NCBI GenBank assembly: GCA_963691655.1
Contig: OY829326.1
Coordinates: 58,707,776-58,771,775 of the forward strand
DNA: 64,000 bases
Direction: 5' to 3'
DNA from: Toxonevra muliebris
Taxonomy: Eukaryota; Arthropoda; Insecta; Diptera; Pallopteridae
A program made the position numbers and the translations under genes. The notes below the pieces were generated by a model. That model was not told where the DNA came from. It saw only the letters and a program-made list of their open reading frames with translations, and searched no databases. Shown here one piece after another: positions 36,521-48,014 of this stretch; within the stretch, counting starts at the first letter, position 1, and each line of letters opens with the position of its first letter.

Positions 36521-37189
36521 GTAGAAGAAAGAAGAAAAGCAAAACAGGCGAAAGGAAAATTGGTAAAAAACAAAATACGACGACAAGGAGAATTATCATC
36601 GTCATTATTAACATCGTCGTCCTCATCGTATGAAGTCTGCGTTATCCTCGTTATTTTCACAGAGAAACAGAGAGTAGCTTGCTCTCTTGCATGAGAGTGC
36701 ATATATGCTAATTCTGAGTAAGGCATTGCATATGTATGACGTCACAGAAAAGCTTTATTCCTTGACTCTTTAACAAAGCAATTACTTACTTACGCGTTTA
36801 CTCCCACAATTTCATTTAGGAATTTGAAAACGTATTGCAGTTTGATGGAAAAACTAAACTAAAAAAAAAAATTAAATTTTAAGAAAGTTTAGAGCATATT
36901 TTGCTGGATCGATTTATTGATGAATGTAAATGTTTTTGTTCTCATTTTAAAATCATTATATTATAAATAGAGCAAGCCTCTTGAGACAAATTCTTCTAAA
37001 AAAAAACTATAAATATAGTAACATGATGTCATGCATATGTATCATCTTGTTAACGCCAAAAAAAAATATGCCAAATTTAATAGAATAGAAAATTGACGTA
37101 GAAAAATCGTCTCGAATTGAAGAAGTCATAAAAGTTGTACGGAACTCTGACTACAATCTTCATCAGATTCACCACGCATTCTTCTGATA

Positions 37190-37760
37190 TCTCACTATGT
37201 TTGATCCAGAACACAGTTGAATGCTGTTCCCTTCAGCTTCTTGCTGTCACGATTGGGCATTGAAACAGGATTGAATGTGTTCTCGAATTCGTTTGAACAG
37301 TCCATAATGTCTCCAGTTTTGCCATTAATATGTACTTTAGGTCGCTTGTAGTGGACTTAAGGATTTGGCTTCTGCTAACATCGCGATGATATCGAAATAA
37401 TGGTAGATGTCGCGTTTTGGTATATCTCCTTGAGTGTAGAACTGAATATTAAAGAACTTGAACTTTTACTCTTGGAACTTTTGCCTGACCTTTCCCCTTT
37501 CCAAGTCAACTTCATCTGCGAAGACACTTCAAACCGGACTGACAGCTAATTTAAGGACCTTCCTTCGCCTTTCGAGCTATTTTTCTTATACGTTCAGCTA
37601 GAAAATGAATATATATCCATACAAACATTGCCTTCTCAGCTTTAGCTTCGGCCGCTTAGGCAGTAGTTCCCGCTCAGAACTGGATTCAACCTCTTTTGCA
37701 TTAATTGGAGTCATTTCTGAATAGCAATTCGGGCCGTCCCGTCCTTATTATCAATCACTA
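37190..37760 (-). pseudogene. Unidentified decayed coding block
   Basis: On the minus strand several short frames read like ordinary protein and not like A/T-rich noise: KEVESSSERELLPKRPKLKL, then FYTQGDIPKRDIYHYFDII, then KVHINGKTGDIMDCSNEFEN in another frame, running on to a stop at about 37193. They are separated by stops and frame changes. G+C is higher than in the flanks. I do not recognise the family. It could be a dead retroelement ORF or a processed pseudogene. Confidence 0.35.
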
Positions 37761-37789
37761 CAATGTGCGACTAAATTTATAATTTTAGG

Positions 37790-38755
37790 GTCAGCTCATA
37801 GACGTATTACTTTTGGAAAGCTTAATAATTATTCAATGGATTTTAATGGATTTTGACTAAATTTCGGTCTGAGCTTGACTTTTGTTTGATCCGATTTTGA
37901 ATCAAAAGTTTTGTTTAATTTTTGAACCGCTTCTTGAATGAATTTCCGTCAGAATTTTTTCCTGAGCTTAGTTTGATTTTTTTCTGAATTTTAGTTCTGA
38001 ACTTTCTCTAGAATTTTTGTCTGAATTTTAGTCTAAATTTGATCTGATTTTTGTTCTAAATTCAATGTTTGAAATTTTGTCTAAGTTTAGTGTGATTTTT
38101 GATCCGATTCTTAAGCTTAATTTTGGACCCAACTTTGGCTCGAATCCGATTTTATTCTTGGTTTGATTTTTAGTCTAGATTTCAGTGTGAGTTTTGATCT
38201 GTTTTTTGAACTGAAATGGTCTGTATTTTGTTTGAATTTCTGAGGTCTGAGGTTTAGTCCAAATTTTCATATGATTTTTGGTTTAATTTATGATTTGATT
38301 TTTGGTTAAATTTTGTTGATTTTGGTCCAAATTTTCATCTGAACTTTGGTCTGAATTTTTTTGACCAAAATTTATTTGAATTTTAGCGTGAGCTTTGGTC
38401 GGAATTTGGTTTGTTTTTTGGACCCAATTTTGATCTCATTTTATTCTGAATTTGATTTCTATTTGGCCTTAGTTTTTATCTGAATTTCGACCTTACCATA
38501 TTCTGAATATGTGTCCAATTTTTTGTGTGAATTTGGTTTAAATTTCGTCTTAATTTCCATCTTGAATTTTGTCAGATTTTCGGTTTGAAGTTTGGTTTGA
38601 GTTTCGGGCTGCATTTTGGTCAGAATATTATTTAATTTTGGTCTGAACTTTGTGCATATTTTTTAATTGCTTTTTGGACTCAGTTTTGGTCTAGTTGTTG
38701 ATCTGAAAATTATCCTGAACCCAATTTTCTATCAAATCTGGCTTTGTTTTCAAAT
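37790..38755 (+). repeat. Degenerate minisatellite (GTCTGAATTTTG-type)
   Basis: About 950 bp is built from diverged copies of words such as GGTCTGAATTTTGG, TTTGATTTTTGGTC and GTCTAAATTTGA. The apparent step is about 12 bases, with a variable higher-order period. It is strand-asymmetric, T- and G-rich on the plus strand. No coding capacity. Confidence 0.7.
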
Positions 38756-38759
38756 TTAA

Positions 38760-41190
38760 TGGTCCATTAAAGAAAAGAATATATATTAATTCAACAAAAA
38801 ATTATAGAAGTTGTTTCTAACTATCTGCAATAGTATCGAAAACTGCTTGAAATTCAAAACATTGCTAAAAATTTCTTTGGAAGAAAATCTATGCCTATAA
38901 ATGCCTACAACGTTTTCTTCTCGTTTAAGACGTTCTACTTTTAAGCGACGTTTACTAAAATCGTTATTAAAATTGTATGAAGGCAAAAGAAAAATAAAGC
39001 GCAATCAAAGCAAATAAACGAAAATAGTAAAGATAAAAAAATAAAACAAAAAACAATACAAATATTGAACCAAAAAATAAAAAATTCAAAAAGCTTTTAC
39101 GCGAGAATTAAGCATTTCCAAAAACAAAAAATTTATTCAATAGAAATACAGAGAGCTTTGCATCTGAATGTGAGAAATAGAGAAAGAGTCTATACTTCAT
39201 CATCATGCTATAGGTACACTCTCATTCACAGTTATACTCTTTAACTGAATGAATTTACGCTCTCTCACTTTCTGTTTATCTCTTCCAACCTACCGCAAAT
39301 TTTCATCATTATCATTGTCATATTATCAAATAGCAAGTAAAACTTGACGTTGCTTCGTCGAAAAAGGACATACAAGGCGTACAGTTAATCGTATGTCGTC
39401 AGCGTAGGCGCAAGTAGGCGCACCAAAGATTTGACTGCTGCTCTCCGTGTGTCTGTCCATGGTATTAGTAGGCAGGACAACAACAAAAATAAAAATAAAA
39501 CAAAACCAAAAACAAAAACAAACAAAGCGAAAACACAGCAACATCAACAACAGCAGACATTAAAGACGAATAAGATGGAAGACATGGAAAAGTAGCGATA
39601 CGAAAGGAAAGAACGAATTAAAAACGAAAATGAACGACAGACAAAATGAAATGATTGCTGCTGTGGAAAATGTGGTGTGTGCTGTGAAAAATATAGTAAG
39701 CGCTTGCGCTTACATTTTTGCAATGTATGTGTATGTATGTGTGTGTGTGTGAGTGTATGGGCATGCAAAGAGTCAGTAGCAGCAAAGCGAAATACAAATG
39801 CAATGGAAATGCAGCAACAGCAGTAGCAACAACAATCACAGTCACAAAAACAACGATTAGTATTAGTACAAGAACAACAACAACATCAAAAAAAGAAGAG
39901 AAGCAAATAAAAAAAAAAAATATATAAGGAAAAAAGGCCTACGAATCAACGACAACAACGACACCACACAGCGAGAACACAAGCAGCGCGCATAGCGAAT
40001 AACGAATGTAAAAGAAAAATTTTGAAGAATTGCCAAAAATACGAAAACAGAAGAAAATAAGAGAAAAACTAATGTAATAAAAACAAACAAAAAAATAAAA
40101 TTGAAATGAAAAGCTTTTTGTTTGTATGTGTTTTTGTGCTCTATACAGAACAAAAACAAATATAGCACGTGCTACATTACCGGTATGTATGTGTATATAT
40201 GTATGTATTTTTATATATGTGTATGCTTGCATGTATGTGTATGTGCACTTATGGTAGTAATGCAAGTAAATGAAAAGGCATACAGCGCACACAGCACGTG
40301 GTTTTTATGTTGGCAGTAGCGACGGCGGCGGCTACGATAGCAGCCGCAGCATTAGGAGAAGGTAAAGAAGAAACAGTAGGAGCAGAAGTGTCGGTTTACT
40401 CGAAATCATCGCATTTGATTGGGTTGAATGTAACTTGAGGGAAGCTAACAAAAAAAAACAAACAGAAACAACAACAAAGGAGGAAGTAAGAACAAAAATG
40501 CAACGAATGTAATGGAAAGGAGGAAGAGAAAATAAAAAGGGAAAGAAAAATAGTAAAAACACTATTTGCAAAAAAAGGCCGTGCAAATTTGCAACGAACG
40601 AACGGAAGAACTTTACACTTTAGGATTCTTAAAGCTAAACAAAAACTATTGGCTTTGGCTTAAACACGATTTTTCAACCTTAAAGTCTATCTTTATTACT
40701 TGGGAAAATATTATAAATATAAAAATGTGCATAAAGCAGAACTAAATAAAGTTATGAGACACTGATGAAATCCTCGAGTTTTTTTATATAAAAAAACATA
40801 ACCCCACAATAAATTACTAAATTCAATAACTGAAACTTACTCATCAACCAACCCTCAACTGAGTCAATTAAGAGGTAGATGAACTTGCCAGAAAAGGGGC
40901 TCCCAGTAACTTTTCTGCATCGGAAATTCAACAAAGTACAATCTCAATAAATGTCTGGAAGGGAAATCGCTTCAATATTGGATGGAAACTAAACATATAA
41001 GGAAAGCAGAAATCTTCATGCCAGAAATATTTCGTAAGAGAACTATGAAATACTTGAAAGTCTTTAAACAACCCTCACTTCTACACGAAATGGTAGAACA
41101 AAGTCAATTTCTACAAATAGAATTGTGTATCGAAGTTCGGATTTAAAAATTTATGTGATTTTTTAATAGTTTCAAAATATTTAGGTATAC
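38760..41190. other. Gene-less low-complexity DNA
   Basis: 39.45-40.6 kb is A-rich with CAA, CAG, GAAA and (TG)n runs (39721-39760). The long minus-strand frames there are T-rich shadows of this composition. Near 39340-39460 a short stretch of higher complexity holds no frame. Confidence 0.5.
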
Positions 41191-41193
41191 TAA

Positions 41194-41612
41194 AGGGTTT
41201 TCCATTAGGGACAAAACCATTTTATCTATTAATAAAACACAGAATTTTTTGAGATATTGAGTTCAAAGTTATTGTGGGTGTTGTGCAAGCATTACATTTT
41301 ATGAAATTCGATTTCGGTCATATGACCACCCACGCGAAAGCGACCGTCAAGTTACCGTCAATGGAGAGCGCTATTGTGTTATGTTGGAAGAAATTGCCAA
41401 CGTTCCGGTCGAAATGTGTGCGAGAGTGGTGGAAAATTGGGTCCAAAGAATCAATAGCTGTAAACGGGCTCGTGGTAGTCATATGGCCGAAATCGAAATT
41501 CATTCATAAAATGTAATGCTTGCACTACACTCACAATAAATTTGAACTCAATATCTCAAAAAATTCTGTGTTTTATTAAAAGATAAAATTGTTATATCCC
41601 TAATGGAAAACC
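41194..41612. mobile_element. Fold-back element with transposase gene ends, roughly 140-bp arms
   Basis: The arms at about 41194-41333 and 41473-41612 are inverted repeats (outer words GGTTTTCCATTAGGGA on the left and TCCCTAATGGAAAACC on the right), including the coding word CATTCATAAAATGTAATGCT on the right and its diverged complement on the left. The middle 140 bp encodes pieces of a Tc1/mariner-superfamily transposase (see the next entry). The element is a deletion derivative in which the gene's 3' end has become part of both arms. Confidence 0.8.
41332..41516 (+). pseudogene. Fused ends of a mariner-type transposase gene
   Basis: The frame beginning near 41341 reads RQVTVNGERYCVML, a block from inside the DDE domain (VTV.G.RY..ML). 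It runs without break into EEIANVPVEMCARVVENWVQ, then RINSCKRARGSHMAEIEIHS and a stop. This second part is the C-terminus of insect Tc1/mariner-superfamily transposases (IPVEM..RVM.N...R...C....G.H). The missing middle would hold the second and third catalytic residues. The annotated 80-codon frame at 41274-41516 is in a different phase and is a shadow. Confidence 0.65.
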
Positions 41613-41760
41613 ATTTATTTAAAAATCACAAATTACTTAGCATATACTGTAGTCACATATTTTCAGCGAAAGGATTCTTTATTATTACTCAAAATGTATT
41701 TATACTCTTCCGAAATTCTTTTCTTAAAGACCCTTAATGCTTTAATGGTACTTCTCCTAA

Positions 41761-41790
41761 CTCCCCCCCCCCCTCCCTCCTCCCTCCCAC
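41761..41790 (+). repeat. Polypyrimidine C-rich tract
   Basis: Thirty bases of only C and T, beginning with an 11-base C run and continuing CTCCCTCC. It is very unlike the surrounding A/T-rich DNA. Such tracts can form H-DNA or, on the other strand, G-quadruplex-like structure. Confidence 0.8.
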
Positions 41791-41799
41791 TTCAGTCGG

Positions 41800-43190
41800 C
41801 TCGCCTCGCATTTCACTCAACTTCCCACCACCCCATCGTGCCTGCTTTACTTCACCTCACCTCATTGTTTATGTTTCACATCAGCAAATTGCTCTATTTT
41901 CATTTGTACATGTTTATTACGTGTATCCTTAAACATATCCCTTAGCATATCCTCTATACCACCATGGTTGTAGTATCAGTGCTAAAAGTATTCAGTCGCG
42001 TCTTTCTAACATGTTAGTGTAGGTTTTTCATATCACTTTTGTTGTTGCTGTTAATATTTTTGATAGCTCAAACTCTTTATATATATTTTCATTTTATTTT
42101 TATTTCGCTTTCCTGCCTTATTCAAGGTATAACTAAATTGTACGTGTTTAAACTGCTAACATTTACTTCACGCCTTCCATTTCATTTCTACAAACCCTAC
42201 TCCCATTGCTTTTCCCTTCTACTTAGTCTTCTAATTCAGTGTACGAGTGTAGTTAAACTGCTTATTTAAGCATTTAATCGCGTGTTTACGCTTTTTTTTC
42301 TTTGCTTCTCATTTTTGGCAACAAAAAAATATGCAATAATAATTTTCTTATTAAGTTTTGTATGTTTCATTTTCTTTTGTTGTTATAATTTTCTTTTATT
42401 ATTATCATAATTGTTGTTGTTATTGTTGCTTATACTGTTGCTGCTTGCTACACTTGTTTACTTAATTTAATAATCAATTTAGAGTTAATTGTTTTGCGTG
42501 AAATTTTCTGACATTTATTTGTAAGTTTTAATTAATTGCGTGCATAAAAGCAAATCGAGCAGGGAGCCCAGCCAGGCTGGGAGGCCAGCGGCAGTCTGAG
42601 ACACCTCGAGGCTGACAGGAAACGGGAAATTATAAGTAAATTAATTTTTATGAGTTTCTTTTTGCTTTTTGTTGTAAGAGTTATGAAACTCTTCAGAACA
42701 GTTGTGTGAAACATTAAAATACTTCACTAAATTCAAGCTTAATTAAGAATTCGAAATGTAAGTATTTGGAATGGTAACTTTTATTTGAATAACAAATATA
42801 ATGAATTTGTTGATTAACAGTTAAAGAAATCATTAGCTAAATCAATTACTTAAAACGAGTGATACTGATTCAGTGAAAACGATTCATTTATATCAGCTAA
42901 GCAAAAAAAACAAAAACCACCGACTTTGTCTTCGGTTCAAAGATCATGTAGTTATTTGGCATTAGCCACTTTCTAATCAAAAAAAAATTTACCAGCATTG
43001 CTCTGCGGAAAGAAAATAATACTTCACCTCACTAGTGTATTCAGAGACTGCAGCAGGGAGGGTTAAAAGTTTTTCGTTCCTTTAAATTTTTTTTGACTTC
43101 AGTGACAAAGATTTCAAAGGTTGGAATATTTTTTGGGAATAGAGGTTTTATTTCTAAGCCCACTCCCCCAACTCCTTGGATCCACAAGTG
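41800..43190. other. Gene-less stretch with a G/C-rich patch
   Basis: Most is A/T-rich low-complexity DNA. At 42556-42630 lies an isolated G/C-rich patch (GCCCAGCCAGGCTGGGAGGCC), without a frame that continues outside it. Confidence 0.45.
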
Positions 43191-43199
43191 TTTCATTTA

Positions 43200-43400
43200 G
43201 TTTTGATACCTGTTTTAGAATATTTCATCTTGTTTCAGAATGATTCAAAATTATTTCGATTTCAAAACATTTAAAATTGGTTGTAAAACATTTCAATTTA
43301 AACTCAGATTATTCCAAATTAACTTTAAAACAACCTCCATGAATATCAGAATTTGCCAATGAATTCAAAATTTTTCCAAAATTCAATTCAAAATTTTCTG
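43200..43400 (+). repeat. Degenerate ~21-bp tandem array, first block
   Basis: Diverged words of the type TTTCAGAATGATTCAAAATT appear here. They are a weak outlier of the larger array at 44800-45390. Confidence 0.5.
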
Positions 43401-43404
43401 AATT

Positions 43405-44355
43405 GGCTTAACCCATATATGTAATACTTCTGTATTGTCAGTACAGTCCAGACATATAGTTATCTGAACGAGACAACCGATTCTACATCTTTCAAAAATG
43501 CCATATAATTCAAACAAAAATCCCAGGAGCGGGTGAAAATTTTTTGTCAAAAAAAGTCGAAATAAAGAAAAATAATTTCTAAAAATTCCAAATATGGTTT
43601 GCTGTGAATTTTTTAATTTGAGAAAATTGAAGATAACCAGCATTATTCTAAATATTCTTGAAATTAAATTCCTGGGAAAATTTGTTTTTTCTATGTATTC
43701 CTATAGGAAAAGAAGGAAAAAGAGACTTTTCCCGGGGATTTCATTAGGGAATATTTGGAATAGGGCTGAATATCTTGCCGGTGCTACTTATGTATAGTTT
43801 CCCAAAAGATGAAGCAGTGGAGCGAAAGAGTGTAGATGCTTGTGGCTTGTAAAATAAATGGCTATGGTTATATTGGGAGTATGCTCGGCGAACACCATGA
43901 AATTGTTGTTGCACCAAACACAAAGAGAGAGTGTTCACTCGCTCTCACACCGAACACTAAAATGGAATACATTAATGCTTTCCTGCAGCTACAAAACCGC
44001 ATTTAAAAACTTTCATTTCAATATTGCTTATCGTATACATCGTTGCACCTCTTAAAAAAATACAACAAATCAATACTCAAATTAAATACATTATGCACCT
44101 GCTTATGAAAACAAAAACTTTTACAAAAATTCATAATTTTTTAAAGTGGCCCAAATTTTTATTCTGCATCCGCCCCTGAAGTCATTTGACAATTGTTTGT
44201 ATGTTTACTTGTCAAATACACACATATACTAATACACATAAAACTTGCGCATGCGCACAACTCAGATCTGCACTAAACTTTCTCCCTTTGATTTCTGAAT
44301 TCAAATACATTGCGCAGGTAGGTTACGAGCAATATAGAAGTATTAAATATATGCT
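43405..44355. other. No recognisable gene
   Basis: The sequence near 44163-44178 (GCATCCGCCCCTGAAG) resembles a hAT-type right end (CAGGGGCGGATGC on the minus strand), without a clear left partner. Frames in this part carry no recognised motif. Confidence 0.35.
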
Positions 44356-44359
44356 TTAA

Positions 44360-44729
44360 CCCTCCGTTCGGCACATGTTTGAATAACCTTTTTTTTGGCA
44401 CATGTGGTCAGGCCAGATCCCTATGTATTTTCAAACAAATGTAAGAAAATATTGCGCTTTTGGACTTGCATAGAAGTGCATTTATATAACATGCAAGTGT
44501 TTTAGGTTTTTTTCATTTTCCCAGTGCTTTTCGAATATGTTCACAGGCGACGATGTGCCAAATCGAAGTACTATATTCAAATGCATATCATTATCCTTTT
44601 TATGATTTGAATCCTTAAATTGTTTTTTCAAATATGATAGAAAATGAATAATTAGAAAAAAATTACAAAATTTGAAGTAACAAATGAAATAGAAAAAGGT
44701 CTGGCTGGACCCATGTGCCAAACGGAGAG
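44360..44729. mobile_element. TTAA-flanked MITE, piggyBac-type
   Basis: The left end CCCTCCGTTCGGCACATG and the right end read inwards, CTCTCCGTTTGGCACATG, are 18-bp inverted repeats with two mismatches. TTAA flanks both sides (44356-44359 and 44730-44733). It is 370 bp long with no coding capacity. Confidence 0.85.
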
Positions 44730-44799
44730 TTAAAATAGTTAAGAAATTTTTTTTCGGAATTTTTAAACACTGATTTTATTCAAATATGTATATATAAAT

Positions 44800-45390
44800 A
44801 TATACAAATTCATTTCAAAATAATCAAAATTAATTCAATAAAATTTGATGTTACAATATTCAGAATATTCAAATTTTGTTTTAGAATATTCAAAATAGTT
44901 TTCAGGATATGAAAAATATTCCAAACTAATTTCAGAATATTCGAAATTGATTGATTACATAATATTTCAAATTGATTTTAAATTATTCCAAATTAATGTT
45001 TAATAGATTTCAGAATATTCAAAATTGGTTTCAAAACTTGTAAAAATTTAATTCAGAATAATTCAAATTCTTTTCAGAATACTCCAAATATGCTTCAGAA
45101 TATTCCAAATTGATTTCAATACATTGACTTCAAAATATGCAAAAGTGATTTCTTAATATTTCTAATTAATTTTAGAATACAACAAATTGATTTGATATAT
45201 TCAAAATTTATTTCTGGAATTTTAGATTGATGGATTTTAGTATTCCAAGCTGATTTCAGAATATTTCAAATTGATTTCAGAATATTCCAAACAGATTTCT
45301 GAATTTGTCGGTTTGATTTCAGAATATTGAAAATTGACTTTGTATAATCACACTTGATTTCAGAATATTCAAAATTGATTTCTATAATTT
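44800..45390 (+). repeat. Degenerate ~21-bp tandem array, main block
   Basis: Roughly 28 diverged copies of TTTCAGAATATTCAAAATTGA follow one another, about 20-22 bases apart. Further blocks at 45763-45851 and 47724-48010 have the same unit and orientation. Confidence 0.85.
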
Positions 45391-45762
45391 TCTTTTTTTT
45401 TTGTTTGGAACAGGAAAAAAAGTATTCAAGAATACAGCACTCTCAGACAAGTTTTACGTCCATTGTACTATATCCTGTGTTCCTTTTTGCTATTCTTTAA
45501 ATCTACCAGATTCATTAATAAATCTTAGCGGATCCTGCGGCGCTAAAGAGCTCAGGTTTTCGTCTCCCAACACTTCAGTGTCAAATATGCTTACTCTGAT
45601 CTGGCAGACACTAAGAAAATGGTGTGCCGTTTATATTTCAATAATTACTATTAGGTGAAGATAACTATCTTTGTAATTCTCTTTCACTTTACAATATTTT
45701 CACTTAAATATATTGTTAAAATGAGGGAACTATCACAAAGATCACCAATGAGGAACCGTATT

Positions 45763-45851
45763 AATTTCAGAATATTCCAAATAGGTTTCAAAATATTGCA
45801 AATAAATTTCAGAATATATCAAATTTTCAAACTGATTTCAGAATATTTTCA
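45763..45851 (+). repeat. ~21-bp tandem array, second block
   Basis: Four or five units of the same TTTCAGAATATTCCAAAT type. It is separated from the main block by about 370 bp of unrelated sequence. Confidence 0.75.
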
Positions 45852-46335
45852 TTGTGTGACGACACATTTAATATCTCACTGGGAATATTAAATTGGGGAC
45901 GACCAAGACTTTTTCTCACTGGGACAACCACAAAGAACAAACAACGAATCATACCATTAACAGCACACACAAGCAAAACGGCATCATCACTCCACAAGGC
46001 AGCCTACTGTAGTCGAAAATTTGAAATTGCGTATATTCAAATATTACTCTATCGACAACAACCAATGGCAGTGAAGGAACATAAATACAACATCACGTAT
46101 TCCAGCCGCGACCGCGGCAAACTTGAATGGAAAAGAAGAGGAAGAATGATCTGTAAAAGCGGCTGCGCAACACAACTCTATCTTACTTTTCGGGCAGACT
46201 GGCAAAGCGACTACAACGAGGGTGAGTAGATCGGGGCTATATACGAACGAAAGATATAAGCGACATAAGTAGTGTACAGTACAGTACTACTTAGTTTCAT
46301 ATGCTGTCGTCATATTGCTGTAATAATAACGGGTA

Positions 46336-47201
46336 GATGACACTCTTAAGACCATTTACAACTGGGCGACCAGTGCCGGGTTGGACCTAAATGCAGAAAA
46401 AACGGACATAGTACTTTTTACAAGAAGTACAAGATCCCTGCGTGGACGAGACCGACATTAAAAAACACCAAACTGACTCTAAAATCCATACCAAATATCT
46501 AGGGGTAATTGTGAACCGCAAATTTCTGTGGAAGCTCAATGTCAAAGAGAGGGTGAAGAAGATAACCAATGCTCTGTACGCATGTAAAAAGATGCTGGGA
46601 CGCACTTGGGATATGTCACCCTCTCTTATGCACTGGTGCTGCAAGGCCATAGTTAGACCTATACTGCTATACGGTGTTTTGGTATGGTGGACCATAACTA
46701 AAAAGAAAACGTTTCTCAAGCCTTTGGAAAAGGTTTAGCGGCTGTCCACGCTATGTATTACGGAAGCCATGAGAACAACTACAACAGCAGCTCTTGAAGT
46801 TATTCTCAACCTGCCTCATATCGATCTCGGCAAAGACGGCAGAAAGGCTACGAATTACTGCACAACTATGCTATAGATCCTTCAGACATAGCTCACTTAG
46901 TCGGAACACATCTGATTCAGATTATGTGGTTCCGAAACTGAGCTCTGGAAGGAGAATAAAAGCTGTTATTGAACAAGAAGCATTGCGTAAGGGCATGGAA
47001 CTAGAACGCAAAGCCTTCAATATCTTCAGGGATGGCTCAAAAATGGTTAAGGGGGTAGGCGCTGGGGTTTACAGTGCTGGGCTAAATATCAGAAAGACCT
47101 TCAGGCTTCCTGATTACTGCAGCATATTCCAGGCAGACACATTTGCCGCTAGGAAGGCTGCGGAGCTTGGAAACAGTATTACCACGATCAACCCTTTATA
47201 G
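46336..47201 (+). pseudogene. I/LOA-like non-LTR retrotransposon fragment (RT C-terminal part and RNase H)
   Basis: A first frame (from 46336) reads DDTLKTIYNWATSAGLDLNA and then EKTDIVLF, the end of the RT palm and thumb region. After a frameshift the frame at 46442 gives KYLGVIVNRKF, VKKITNALYACKKMLG and AIVRPILLYGVLVWW, the conserved C-terminal RT block of I/LOA/R1-like elements. After a stop (46736) and further frame change, 46794-47201 contains an RNase H domain: FNIFRDGSKM with the first catalytic Asp, GVGAGVYS, and FRLPDYCSIFQAD. In that last motif the usual catalytic Glu (FQAE) is Asp. Similarity then ends at 47201. It is a piece of a dead copy, inserted within the DNA that separates blocks of the ~21-bp array. 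Confidence 0.8.
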
Positions 47202-47720
47202 TAGGGTATATAAAAATCTGTTATATCGTTAGTAAGGACTGCAGAACAGTAATTAGCGTCGCTAGCTATTGTTTGGTGGCAACGCACGTGGTTAAACTAA
47301 AACTAACCGATAATGAAAGATGGAAGAAATGTATGGAGCAAGATGCGAAGAAAACTCTAGAGCAGCCCTTATCAACGCTTTGCACACTTTGCACGTTTGT
47401 CTTGCCAGGCGTATTCCTTACGACGATATCAACGCCTTGCACGATTCCCACTACACGATAATATCAACGCTTTGCACGTTTGCCTTGCCTGCTTGCTACA
47501 CAACGATACCATCAACTGCTCCCTGTGCACGCTCGCCTTTGTTTTATAAACTTAAATTGTAAAGAATTCAAATGTGTGTTAATTAAAAGAACTGTGAATT
47601 AAATAGTGTATCTCAATCATAAAAGTGAAGGCTTCCAATTGCAATAAATAAATTTCGTAACAAAGAACCACTGGAAGCCGCTGAAACTACCCCAGCTCTA
47701 AATTGAAAGGTTCGTTATTG
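47202..47720 (+). other. Unclassified stretch, possibly an LTR fragment
   Basis: It has a TATA-like GTATATAAAAATC (about 47207), a partly duplicated segment containing ATCAACGCTTTGCACGTTTG (in 47370-47490), and an AATAAATAAA signal near 47643. These would suit an LTR, but no paired LTR, primer-binding site or target duplication was found. The frames here are short and carry no motif. Confidence 0.2.
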
Positions 47721-47723
47721 AAT

Positions 47724-48010
47724 TGATTTCAGAATTCTGAAATAAATAATCCAAGCCGATTGCAGTGTTTTTCGATTCAATATCAGAATATTCAAAATTG
47801 ATTTCAGAATATTCAAAATTGTTTTTATAATATTTGAAACTGATTTCAAAATTTTCCATTTTTTTTCAAAATATTCAAAATTGATTTAAAAATATACAAA
47901 ATAGATATTAGACTATTCTAAATATTCAAAATTTGTCTGAGAGTATATAGTATCCTCCAAATCGATACTAGAAAATCGAATTTAAAATATTCCCAACGAA
48001 TTTCAATATT
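47724..48010 (+). repeat. ~21-bp tandem array, third block
   Basis: About a dozen units of TTTCAGAATATTCAAAATTG, more diverged to the right. It resumes the array after an interruption of almost 1.9 kb. Confidence 0.8.
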
Positions 48011-48014
48011 ACTA

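Noticed and set aside
39326..40586. Chain of minus-strand frames with poly-Phe/Val/Leu stretches
   Set aside because: Complement of A-rich CAA/GAAA repeats. The plus-strand frames are equally repetitive.
45852..46229. 125-codon frame upstream of the non-LTR fragment
   Set aside because: It looks mixed in composition but matches no retroelement domain I know, and it begins inside the ~21-bp array. Left unannotated.
47266..47562. Frames with repeated INALHTLHV/STLCTF peptides
   Set aside because: They translate a partly duplicated DNA segment in several phases. No gene features.
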